Positions 55,747-64,000 of a stretch of 64,000 nt of DNA are shown piece by piece. Position 1 is the first letter of the stretch. Each line of letters starts with the position of its first letter. The translations under genes were made by a program, and so were the position numbers. This DNA comes from Haloarcula regularis (GTDB lineage: Archaea; Halobacteriota; Halobacteria; Halobacteriales; Haloarculaceae), in NCBI RefSeq assembly GCF_029338315.1, contig NZ_CP119794.1, forward strand, positions 248,001 to 312,000. The letters run 5' to 3'. The notes beneath the pieces are model-generated. The model was given only the letters and a program-made list of their open reading frames with translations. It made no database searches and was not told where the DNA came from.

Positions 55747-56826
55747 CTACAGGTGCAGGACGTCGTGGCGCTCCAGCTCGAGGTCGTGACCCACCGCCTC
55801 GACGCGTCGGGTGGGCCACTCGCCGGTCGCCGAGAGCGTCTCGATGCCCTCCTCGGTGACCAGGTGGGTGTCCTCGCTCTTCGCGCCCTGAATCGTCGGG
55901 TTCCAGGCGTACCCCTGTGGGAGCACCACGGGGGCCTCGCTGTCGGGCGTCGCGATCCACTCCCGTCCGTCGAATCCGGCAGCCCCGCCCTGGTGGTGAT
56001 TTCGCCACTCGCCGTCCCACCCGACACCGTCGTAGGCGGTCTGAATCGCGGCGAAGACCTCGGCCGCCGTCCCGCCATCGTGGCCGACCGCTCGCGTGGC
56101 GGCCAGCGCCGACGTCTCGACGCGCATCGCCTTCCGCGTGCGCGCTTCGAGCCACGCTGGCGGGTCGAACGCCACGGTCCGGGTCGTGCTGGTGAACAGG
56201 CCGTCACGGTTGCCCGTCACCGAGAGGAGCGCGTAGTCCCCGACCGGTGCCGACGAGGGCGTGTAGTGGCGGTGGCGCTGGGCCCGCTCGCTGCCCCCGA
56301 CCAGGACGACGGGCGAGGCGATGCCCCGCGCCTCCAGCGCCTCGTGCAACGCGGCGGCGACGTCCCGTTCCGTGTCGGTGGGGTCGATGTCCCTGGCGAC
56401 GGTCTCGACGGCCGCGGCCGTCTCCTCACTCAGGGCCCGGTAGGCGTCGACCTGGGCGTCGGTGAGGGGCTGGCGGAGGACGCTGGCGTCGACCGACGCG
56501 AATCCCCCGACGTCGAAGTCGGCGGCGGCGGGCGTCGGACTCACCGCGGCAACGGCCTCGGCGAGGCTCCCGTCGTACCACTCGAACGTCTCGACATCGA
56601 CGTCCGCTGCGAGTTCCTCCTCGCGCAGGCGCGGCGCTTCGATGTTGTTCGTGACCACGGTCACCCCGTCGCCGTCGTAGCCGGCGGCCGCGACGCCGAC
56701 GTCACCGGCCCGGTCGACGACGTTGTCGCCGCCGGTCAGCCAGGTGAACGAGTTGGGTCGGGCGAACCACACTGCCTCGTGGTCGTTCTCGGCGAGGTAC
56801 GCGTCGAGTCGCGCTTCGATTGACAT
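55747..56826 (-). CDS. M24 family peptidase-like protein (degenerate metal site)
   Basis: The 359-residue protein has the creatinase-like N-terminal domain (about 1-120) and the pita-bread fold. The metal ligands of M24 enzymes are mostly lost: the two Asp are Ser202 and Thr213, and the Glu of the ENG/EPG motif is replaced in AWNPTIQG. His277 or His278 and Glu318 remain. Creatinase also lacks metals, so a metal-free enzyme or a binding protein is possible. Peptidase activity is unlikely. Confidence 0.78.
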   Translation of the reverse strand: MSIEARLDAYLAENDHEAVWFARPNSFTWLTGGDNVVDRAGDVGVAAAGYDGDGVTVVTNNIEAPRLREEELAADVDVETFEWYDGSLAEAVAAVSPTPAAADFDVGGFASVDASVLRQPLTDAQVDAYRALSEETAAAVETVARDIDPTDTERDVAAALHEALEARGIASPVVLVGGSERAQRHRHYTPSSAPVGDYALLSVTGNRDGLFTSTTRTVAFDPPAWLEARTRKAMRVETSALAATRAVGHDGGTAAEVFAAIQTAYDGVGWDGEWRNHHQGGAAGFDGREWIATPDSEAPVVLPQGYAWNPTIQGAKSEDTHLVTEEGIETLSATGEWPTRRVEAVGHDLELERHDVLHL

Positions 56827-56869
56827 ACCCGTCCATCCCGAGGACCGGTAATAAATTCGGCCGACCCGC

Positions 56870-57586
56870 TCAGAGGAAGTCGGTCATGTCCGGCGCCCCG
56901 CCGCCGTCGTTGTCCCGGTTTCCCGGGAGCGACTCGGCGATGGCGGCGATAAACGAGTCCAGCCCGCGCGTCTGGTACCAGACGGTCCCGGGACCGGTGA
57001 AGTCCATCACCAGGCCCTCGCCGCTCAGCAGCGTCGACTTCAGGCCGCCGACCCGCCGCGCGTCGAAGTCCACGGAGTCCTCCCACGCGACGACGTGTTC
57101 GTTGTCGACGGTGTAGGTCTCGCCGGCCTCGAGTTCGACGGACTCGAGGCCGCCGAATGCCTCGATGAAGACGTCCCCGGTCCCTTTCAGCGCCAGCGGC
57201 GTGATGCTCGCCCCCGCGAGCAAGGACTTGATGCCGCCGAACTCCGAGTCGATGTCAATGGACGGGTCCGCCGCGAGGAACGCCCCGTCGACGGCATAGA
57301 GCGTCTCGTTCTCGAGTTCGTGGTGGCTAACGTCGCCGGGTGCCGGCGGGGCCAGCGTCAGGCGCCCCGGTCCACCCCTGGCCGTGAACTCGTTTGCCAG
57401 CAGTGACTCGCCGCCCAGCAGTGACTTCGCCGAGCTGAGGATGCCGTCCCTGCTCGTCGTGGTCTCGATCGAGATGGTCGACGAGTGGCTCACCATCGCG
57501 CCCGGTTCCGCGAGTATCGATTCCCCATCTTCCATGTCGAGGACTACGTGCGTGTACGCCGGCTTGTGTGTCAGTTGGATGTCCAT
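56870..57586 (-). CDS. AIM24/TIGR00266 family protein
   Basis: The 238-residue protein has the tandem beta-helix fold of AIM24-like proteins, recognised from DMEDGESILAEPGAMVSHSSTISIETTTSRDG, KSLLGGESLLANEFTA and the closing GTVWYQTRGLDSF. It is soluble, with Gly/Asp-rich turns. The family is broadly conserved in archaea and bacteria but has no agreed biochemical role; membrane or phage tail protein resemblance has been noted for relatives. Confidence 0.8.
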   Translation of the reverse strand: MDIQLTHKPAYTHVVLDMEDGESILAEPGAMVSHSSTISIETTTSRDGILSSAKSLLGGESLLANEFTARGGPGRLTLAPPAPGDVSHHELENETLYAVDGAFLAADPSIDIDSEFGGIKSLLAGASITPLALKGTGDVFIEAFGGLESVELEAGETYTVDNEHVVAWEDSVDFDARRVGGLKSTLLSGEGLVMDFTGPGTVWYQTRGLDSFIAAIAESLPGNRDNDGGGAPDMTDFL

Positions 57587-57667
57587 GACAGTTCAGTGTA
57601 CCTTGCGCGCTATCCGGTATAAATGTTCACAGGATGAGAACTCTCGACGAGGCCGAGCGCGGCCGGT

Positions 57668-58777
57668 TCAGTCGACTGAGACCCACTCGCCGCGCTCGTC
57701 GCTCCGTTCGACGGCGTCGAGGACCCGCTGGACCGCGAGGCCGTCATCGAAGCTCGGCTCGTACTGTCCGTCGGCGGCCACGGCGGAGAGAAACTCGTAG
57801 TTCTCGTGTACGAACGTGTGCTCCCACCCGATGACGTGGCCCGGGGGCCACCAGTGGTCGACGTAGGGGTCGGATTCGTCGGTCACCAGTATCGTCTCGA
57901 ACCCGCGCCCGTCCTCGCGCAGGAGTTCGAGCTCGTTCAGCCGTTCCAGCGAGAAACGGAGGCTCCCCTTCGACCCCTCGATCTCGATGGTGTGGTCGTT
58001 CTTGTGGCCGTTGGCGAACCGCGACGCCTCGAGGGTACCCATCACGCCGTTCTCGAACTCGACCTGGGCGCTGTAGGCGTCGTCGACGGTCACGGGTCTG
58101 GTCTCCGACCCGTCCTCGGTGGGTCGTTCGTCCACGAACGTCCGCAGGTGGCCGCTCAGGCGGTCGACGTCGCCGACGAGGAACCGGGCGAGGTCGACGG
58201 TGTGGGCCCCGAGGTCGCCCAGAGCGCCGCTGCCGGCCAGCTCCGCGTCGTTGCGCCAGGACCACGGCGCCTCGGGGTCGGTCAGCCAGTCCTGGAGGTA
58301 GCGCCCGCGGAAGTGTCGAATCTCGCCGAGCTGGCCGTCCTCGACGAGTCCCTTGGCGTACTGGATGGCCGGGATGAACCGGTAGTTGAACGCGATGCCG
58401 GCTGGGACGTCCGCGTCGCGTGCGGCCTCGGCCATCGCCCGGGCGGGTTCAAGCGTCGGCGCGAGCGGCTTCTCACAGAAGACCGGCGTCCCGGCTTCCA
58501 GCGCCGCTATCGAGGGGTCGGCGTGGATGTGGTTCGGCCCGAGGTTGTAGAAGACGTCCACCTCGTCGACCACGTCGCGCCAGTCGGTGGCGGTGCGAGC
58601 GAAGCCGAGCCTGTCGGCTGCTTCCCCGAGTGCGTCCTCGTCCCGGCCCACGAGCACGTCGCGTTCGACGGCCGGCGCGTCCTCGAAGAACATCGGGAGG
58701 CGCGCGAAGGCGTTCGCGTGGGCCTTGCCCATGAAGCGGTAGCCGAGGACGCCGATGGAGAGGGGGGCTGTTGTCAT
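57668..58777 (-). CDS. Gfo/Idh/MocA family oxidoreductase
   Basis: The 369-residue sugar dehydrogenase has IGVLGYRFMGKAHANAFARLP (NAD-binding, about 8-28) and the lysine of FCEKPLAPT (about 101), then PWSWRNDAELAGSGALGDLGAHTVDLARFL. Proteins like this oxidise inositol, glucosides or other sugars. It abuts the sugar isomerase gene (58790) by 12 bases on the same strand, so the two act together. Confidence 0.86.
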   Translation of the reverse strand: MTTAPLSIGVLGYRFMGKAHANAFARLPMFFEDAPAVERDVLVGRDEDALGEAADRLGFARTATDWRDVVDEVDVFYNLGPNHIHADPSIAALEAGTPVFCEKPLAPTLEPARAMAEAARDADVPAGIAFNYRFIPAIQYAKGLVEDGQLGEIRHFRGRYLQDWLTDPEAPWSWRNDAELAGSGALGDLGAHTVDLARFLVGDVDRLSGHLRTFVDERPTEDGSETRPVTVDDAYSAQVEFENGVMGTLEASRFANGHKNDHTIEIEGSKGSLRFSLERLNELELLREDGRGFETILVTDESDPYVDHWWPPGHVIGWEHTFVHENYEFLSAVAADGQYEPSFDDGLAVQRVLDAVERSDERGEWVSVD

Positions 58778-58789
58778 GTCACGGTCACC

Positions 58790-59758
58790 TCACTCTGCCC
58801 AGTAGGCGTCGCCCGGTTGCGTCTCGAAGACGGCGCGGTCCAGCACGTCGACGGCCTTCTCCAGCCCCTCTCGCGCGCTGGTGAGGGAATCCTCGTGCTC
58901 GATGGAGAGCGTCCCGTCGTAGCCGACCATCCGCAGCGTCGAGACGACGTCCTTCCAGTGGCTCTCGTCGTGGCCGTAGCCGATAGAGCGGAACAGCCAC
59001 GACCGGTTGGGCTCGTCGGTGTAGGGTGCGGTGTCCAGCACCCCTTTCTCGCGGGCTTCGGACTCGTAGACCTTCGTGTCTTTGGCGTGGACGTGGTGGA
59101 TGGCGTCGTGGTCGCCCAAAAGGCGGATGGCCTCGGTGACGTCGATGCCCTGCCAGTAGAGGTGCGAGGGGTCGAAGTTCGCGCCGATACGTTCGTTGGT
59201 CATCTCGCGAAGTCGCAGGAGGCCGCGAGGCTCGTAGACGAGCATGTTGGGGTGCATCTCGATGGCGACGTCGACGTCGTGAGCGGCGGCGTGGGCGGCG
59301 AGGTCCGACCAGTACTCGTCGGCGACGCGCCACTGGTACTCGTGGGCGTCGGCGTGTTCGGTCGGCCACGGTGCCGTGATCCAGTTGGGCACCTCGTCGT
59401 TGGGGCCGCCGGCCGGGAGCCCAGAGAAGCAGGTCACCGCGTCGACGCCCAGCTGGTCGGCCAGGCGGATGGCCTCGCGCAGTTCGGTGTCGGCCTCCGC
59501 GGCACGCTCGTCGTCGGGGTGCAGCGGGTTGTTGTGCGTCGCGAGCGCGCTGACGTCCATGTCGTGTTCGTCGAGCAGGGCCTGCAGTTCGGCCTGTGTG
59601 CCCTCGTCGTCGAGGTAGTCCGCGCGGGGGAGGTGATCGTCGCCGGGGAAACCACCACAGCCGAGTTCGACCGCGTCGACGCCGATACTGTCCAGGTAGG
59701 CCAGTGCGTCCGGGAGGGACTGGTCACCGAGCGGGACGGTGAGTACTCCGACTTGCAT
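58790..59758 (-). CDS. Sugar phosphate isomerase/epimerase (AP endonuclease 2 fold)
   Basis: TIM-barrel protein of 322 residues with the metal-binding residues of the xylose isomerase-like fold: Glu in VAIEMHPNML, Asp in NFDPSHLYWQGID, His in HHVHAKDTKVY and Glu in LSIEHEDSL. It probably isomerises or epimerises a sugar or keto-sugar. Pairing with a Gfo/Idh/MocA oxidoreductase is a common catabolic module. Confidence 0.85.
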   Translation of the reverse strand: MQVGVLTVPLGDQSLPDALAYLDSIGVDAVELGCGGFPGDDHLPRADYLDDEGTQAELQALLDEHDMDVSALATHNNPLHPDDERAAEADTELREAIRLADQLGVDAVTCFSGLPAGGPNDEVPNWITAPWPTEHADAHEYQWRVADEYWSDLAAHAAAHDVDVAIEMHPNMLVYEPRGLLRLREMTNERIGANFDPSHLYWQGIDVTEAIRLLGDHDAIHHVHAKDTKVYESEAREKGVLDTAPYTDEPNRSWLFRSIGYGHDESHWKDVVSTLRMVGYDGTLSIEHEDSLTSAREGLEKAVDVLDRAVFETQPGDAYWAE

Positions 59759-59907
59759 AGGTGAGTAGTCGAAAATGACACTGATAAAACCTTCCCGTGC
59801 GGCCCATCGTCGTCCGCTCGTGAGACGGTTCCCGCACTGTGTGCCGTTCGCACGGCTCCCCGCCCGTTCCCTCTAGACTTTTGTGACGGGGATAGCAAGA
59901 CCTCCAC

Positions 59908-61158
59908 ATGGGACACGCGAACGACGTGGATTACGCTGACCTGCACGACCCGAACGCAGAGTATACGATGCGCGAGCTCTCCGCGGAGACGATGGGCGTC
60001 ACCGCCAAGCGGGGCGGCGGCCGGGACGTCGAGATCACCGACGTCCAGACGACGATGGTCGACGGGAACTTCCCGTGGACGCTTGTACGCATCTACACGG
60101 ACGCCGGCATCGTCGGGACAGGTGAGGCCTACTGGGGCGCGGGCGTTCCGGAGCTCATCGAGCGGATGAAGCCCTTTGTCGTCGGCGAGAACCCGCTGGA
60201 CATCGACCGCCTCTACGAACACCTCGTCCAGAAGATGTCGGGCGAGGGCTCCATCGAGGGTGTGACCATCACCGCCATCGCCGGCATCGAGGTCGCGCTC
60301 CACGACCTGGCCGGCAAGATTCTGGAGGTCCCGGCCTACCAGCTGCTCGGCGGGAAGTACCGCGACCGGATGCGGGTCTACTGTGACTGTCACACCGAGG
60401 ACGAGGCCGACCCCGACGCCTGTGCCGCCGAGGCCCGCCGCGTCGTCGACGAGCTGGGCTACGACGCCATGAAGTTCGACCTGGACGTCCCCAGCGGCTT
60501 CGAGAAGGACCGCGCGAACCGCCACCTGCGTCCGGGCGAGATCCGCCACAAGGCCGAGATCGTCGAGAAGGTCACCGAGGAGGTCAAAGACGAGGCCGAC
60601 GTCGCCTTCGACTGCCACTGGACGTTCTCCGGTGGCTCGGCCAAGCGCCTGGCCGAAGCCATCGAGGACTACGACGTCTGGTGGCTCGAGGATCCGGTCC
60701 CGCCGGAGAACCTCGAGGTCCAGGAGGAGGTCACGAAGTCCACGACGACGCCCATCACGGTCGGCGAGAACCGCTACCGGGTCACCGAGGAGCGGCGCCT
60801 CGTCGAGAACCAGGCGGTCGACATCATCGCGCCCGACATGCCCAAGGTCGGCGGCATGCGCGAGACCCGCAAGATCGCCGACGTCGCGAACCAGTACTAC
60901 GTCCCCGTCGCGATGCACAACGTCTCCTCGCCGATTGCGACGATGGCCAGCGCCCAGGTCGGCGCCGCCATCCCGAACTCGCTGGCCGTCGAGTACCACT
61001 CCTATGAACTGGGCTGGTGGGAGGACCTGGTCGAGGAGACCGTCATCGAGGACGGCTACATCGAGATTCCCGAAGAGCCCGGCCTCGGCCTGACCCTGGA
61101 CCTCGACGCCGTCGAGGAACACATAGTCGAGGGCGACACCGTCTTCGACGAGGCGTAA
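59908..61158 (+). CDS. Gluconate/xylonate-type sugar acid dehydratase (enolase superfamily)
   Basis: The 416-residue enolase superfamily enzyme removes water from a sugar acid. Catalytic residues are Lys189 (DAMKFDLD), Asp235, Glu261, Glu287 (metal ligands in FDCHW, LEDP and GEN) and His337 (AMHNVSS). The N-terminus (LHDPNAEYTMRELSAETMGVT) matches haloarchaeal gluconate and xylonate dehydratases. With glucose dehydrogenase nearby, gluconate to KDG is the likely reaction, but xylonate or another acid cannot be excluded. Confidence 0.85.
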   Translation: MGHANDVDYADLHDPNAEYTMRELSAETMGVTAKRGGGRDVEITDVQTTMVDGNFPWTLVRIYTDAGIVGTGEAYWGAGVPELIERMKPFVVGENPLDIDRLYEHLVQKMSGEGSIEGVTITAIAGIEVALHDLAGKILEVPAYQLLGGKYRDRMRVYCDCHTEDEADPDACAAEARRVVDELGYDAMKFDLDVPSGFEKDRANRHLRPGEIRHKAEIVEKVTEEVKDEADVAFDCHWTFSGGSAKRLAEAIEDYDVWWLEDPVPPENLEVQEEVTKSTTTPITVGENRYRVTEERRLVENQAVDIIAPDMPKVGGMRETRKIADVANQYYVPVAMHNVSSPIATMASAQVGAAIPNSLAVEYHSYELGWWEDLVEETVIEDGYIEIPEEPGLGLTLDLDAVEEHIVEGDTVFDEA

Positions 61159-61249
61159 AGACGCTTCTGCGGTCGGTTCTCACGTTTCGTGGCCTCGACG
61201 TACCCGGTCGACCCCAGTCTTTATCGTGTCGGATAAGTAATGGTAACAC

Positions 61250-61447
61250 ATGGCACGGAGCGGGAGCGGCCTGACGCCCTTCGAGCGGCTCAGCCAGCGC
61301 TACACCGACCAGGACCTCACCTGTCCCAAATGCGGATACGAAGACGACGACGGGTCCTGGCAGACGGCGGCCGACGGGCGACGGATCAACTACAGACACC
61401 TCTGTCCGGGGTGTGGCTACGTCCGGACGCGGACGGTCACGCTCTGA
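61250..61447 (+). CDS. HVO_0649-type small zinc finger protein
   Basis: Product of 65 residues: LTPFERLSQRY, CPKCGYED, then CPGCGYVR near the end, forming a Cys4 zinc ribbon. This resembles the short haloarchaeal zinc finger family named after HVO_0649; function unknown. It follows the dehydratase gene and converges on the glucoamylase gene. Confidence 0.7.
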   Translation: MARSGSGLTPFERLSQRYTDQDLTCPKCGYEDDDGSWQTAADGRRINYRHLCPGCGYVRTRTVTL

Positions 61448-61564
61448 GCGTGCCGTGGGCCCGGTCGCCCTGTGGCGGACGACACCTCCGGGGACACGGA
61501 CCGAGTGACGACACGGCGAGCAGCGGCGGCCGGCCGAGACCGCGTGCTGTGCCCGCTCCGTCGG

Positions 61565-64000
61565 TCAGAGCGTGAACCGCTCGACCGTCGTTCCGGCCGT
61601 CTCGAGGTCGGTGTCGGTGGCGGCGGCGACGGTCACCCGGTTCTCGCCGGCGGCCGCGGCGACGCGGACCACGAACTCCCCCCCGGTGGTCGGTTCGCTG
61701 ACGACCGTCTCGGCGGGGGTCTTGATTGCGACGAGGTCGCCGTCGGTCTGGACAGTGATGACCAGGCCGCCGGTCTCGTAGGCCGTGTCGACCCACAGCT
61801 CGGGACCCTCCGGCCGCTCGGTCTCGAGGTAGCGCTCGCGGAGCACCGCGGGCGTCTCGATGGGTTCGCCCTGCTCGATACCGTGTGCGAGGCGGATGAA
61901 CTGCGCCATTGACCACACCAGCGGCGTGGCGGACCCGGTCCCCTCGCCGAACTCCCAGTTGTAGTCGCTGGGGTCGTCGATGTCCCAGACCTGCTCGGGG
62001 ATCATCCGGCCGGAGTTGGCGAAGTTGGCCATCGTCTCCAGCAGGCGCTGGGGGTCGTTCTCCCCGTCGGTCGTGTCCGCGAACAGCTCGTACTCGCCGC
62101 GTTCGCCGGTGAAGATCGGCCAGAGCCGACCCTTGCCGTCCGGCTCGTGGGGGTGCCACGGCGCCCCCTCGTCGTCGCGCTCGAGTTCGCCGTAGCCGTC
62201 GCCGACGTAGCGGTAGAAGCCCGGCCCGTTGGGCGTCTCGACGCGGATGGTGTCGTCGACGACGTCGACGCTGTTCCGGACGACCTCGTCGTCCCAGGGC
62301 TTGATGCCCAGGCGGACCAGCTCGAGGAAGCCGCCGTCGATAATCTCTCGCTCGTCTATCATCGGCCCGCCGTTGGCCAGTGCCCGCCGCGCCGCGTCGT
62401 CGGGGTTGCCGTCCCGGGTGATACGGACGTAGTACGGCGTCTGCTGGATGCCGTCGGTCCCCTCCTCGGTGACGGTCCAGGACTCGACGTCCTCGACCCA
62501 CTGGTCGGCGACGGCGTACCAGACGAGCGCGTCGCCCAGCTTCCCCTGGTCTTCGGCCACCGCCGCCCCGCAGACGAGGCCGGCGATCTCGGCGGCGATG
62601 GAGCTGGGCGAGTACCCGGACTCCTCTTCCCAGCGCTCCTGGGCGGTCACCGGGCCGTTCCGGACGACGTAGTCCGAGGACCGCCGGACGTTCTCGTACG
62701 CGTAGTCGACGTCGTCGAACGTGTACCCGTGCTCGGCGAGGTGGTAGGCCATCACCTGCGGGAACGAGATGTTGTCCATCTGCTCGCCGCCCCACCGGGT
62801 GCGACCCTGGAGGTAGGTGTTCTGATGAACCCGTCCTCTTCCTGCTGGTACTCGTAGATGTACGCCAGCGCGTCCGCGGCCGTCTCCAGCTCGCCGATGG
62901 CCTCGAAGGCGGTGAACGTCTGGTAGAGGTCCCGAGACCAGACGAAGTTGTAGCCGTAACTCTTGGGCCGGTCGGAGGGCACCGCGTCGCCCCACGGCAC
63001 CGACGGGCTCGCGATGGCCGCGCCGTCGAAGGTCTTGTCCTCACAGGCCTGCAGCACCATCATCGACGCCTTGTACTGGGCGGCCAGCTCCCGCGGGTTC
63101 GTGACCGACGCCGGGAGCTGCTTGTCCTCGAGGAAGTCCGCCCAGGAGTCGACGTAGGCGTTTTTGACCTTGTGGTACCCGCGCGTCAGTGCCCCGTCGG
63201 CCTCACCGAGCGCGCCGGCCGTGTCTGACTCCTGTGCGAACCCGATGGCGACCGTATCAGACAGCGACTTCCCGGTCCCGATGCGCCCGACCAGGACGAC
63301 GTTCTCCTCGTAGGCCTCCTCGTGGGGGTCGGGCACCTCGCCGTCGGCAAAGAGGTTCCGGACACGGTCCGTGGCCGCCACTTCGACGGAGGCCCAGTCG
63401 AAGCGGTTAGCGCTGGTCAGGGCCACGGCGACGTTGTACGGTTCGCCGTGCTCGTCGACGAGGAGGTGCTCCTCGTCGTAGACGTCGAACGCGGAGGAGT
63501 CCCGCGCCGCCAGCGAGTACTCGCCCGACTGGCCAAGCAAGAGGCCACGGTCGGTGTCGCCGGTGTTCGTCAGCGCCGTATCGACCACCGTGAACACCTG
63601 GTACTCGTTGTCGTCGGCCGCCTCGAACGAGACGTTCGCGAGGATGGCGTCGTGTTTCGGGTCGGTGACGTAGTCGGCCACCAGCCGCCACTTGTGGCCG
63701 TGGCCGTCGCCCGTCTCCTCGATGGTGTGCCGGAACAGGAGCGCGTCCTCCTCGATGAGTTCCGCCCGGCGCTCGACGGTCTCGGCGTGGTCGTCCCGGC
63801 GTGACTCGTTGTGAGTCCGGGCGACGTAGTCCGAGTCCGCGTCGCTGTCGATGACCAGGAAGTCCATCGTCCGGAGGTTCATCGAGTCGATGCGGGTAGC
63901 GGGCCTCGGTGAGCGCCCCCTCGGTGAGCGTGAACCACACCTTCGACGGTTCGGCCGCGTCGTGGTCGGCCACCGTCGCGACGCCGTACTTCTCGCCGGT
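61565..64000 (-). CDS. Glucoamylase/glucan 1,4-alpha-glucosidase, GH15 (5' end beyond window; two frameshifts)
   Basis: Glucan hydrolase of the GH15 type that releases glucose from alpha-glucan ends. The visible part has an N-terminal beta-domain and then the (alpha/alpha)6 barrel with SYGYNFVWSRDLYQTFTAFE, NTYLQGRTRWGGEQMDN, GYSPSSIAAEIAGLVCG and GIKPWDDEVV. The frame changes near 62821-62826 and near 63892-63896, where short deletions would explain it. The C-terminus ends at 61565 and the start lies beyond base 64000. It completes the glucan-use set with the two GH13 enzymes. Confidence 0.85.

Noticed and set aside
57806..59764. A 652-codon open frame on the + strand
   Set aside because: It is antisense to the oxidoreductase and isomerase genes and its translation has no recognisable domain.
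59434..61122. A 562-codon open frame on the - strand
   Set aside because: It is antisense to the dehydratase gene, which has all catalytic residues.

Overview
The window is high-GC DNA from a halophilic archaeon (class Halobacteria). The proteins are strongly acidic. Many genes have an archaeal TATA box about 25-30 bases before the start codon and no Shine-Dalgarno. Exported proteins carry Tat lipoprotein signals. Marker families include sdhCDBA with fused-acid SdhB, haloarchaeal PanB and BioB, GfcR, TrmB regulators, HTH-10 regulators, a HalOD1 domain protein and a DpsA-type ferritin. A PHA-type reductase and a two-subunit thiolase fit a PHA-capable family such as Haloarculaceae, but the genus is not determined.

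Layout. 1-9.1 kb is core metabolism: the end of an acyl-CoA dehydrogenase, cysE, an AlkA-type glycosylase, a RimK-RimB fusion with a deacylase, and sdhCDBA. 9.1-10 kb is non-coding and holds a tRNA-like sequence, tRNA-Leu(GAG) and a 27-bp repeat of the tRNA end. 10-18 kb has an MBF1-like regulator, an acyl-CoA dehydrogenase, a HAD phosphatase, panB, bioB, and an ADP-forming acyl-CoA synthetase with its BioD-like partner. 18-23.7 kb holds dpsA, small haloarchaeal proteins, a thiolase with its DUF35 partner and zinc-ribbon proteins. A solo tnpB element lies at 23.7-25.2 kb. 25-29 kb has two regulators and the phaB-pccB-pccX operon.

29.1-37.7 kb is an iron-box module. Palindromes of the type TTAGG...CCTAA precede a GT75-like glycosyltransferase and a complete Fe(III)-type ABC transporter, which is followed by a membrane glycosyltransferase and a gluconate-dehydrogenase-subunit-3 protein. 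A GT2 enzyme on the other strand has an imperfect box.

37.7-64 kb is a carbohydrate island. It holds two TrmB regulators and GfcR, two sugar-binding lipoproteins, two sugar ABC ATPases and one permease pair. Its enzymes are glucose 1-dehydrogenase, a gluconate/xylonate-type dehydratase, two Gfo/Idh/MocA dehydrogenases, a sugar isomerase, two GH13 alpha-glucosidases, a GH15 glucoamylase and a degenerate M24 protein. The likely plan is import of malto-oligosaccharides, hydrolysis to glucose, and oxidation by the semi-phosphorylative Entner-Doudoroff route.

Quality caution: nine otherwise intact genes carry twelve small indels, mostly in homopolymer runs. This points to uncorrected sequencing errors rather than gene decay; those genes are given as single features spanning the breaks.
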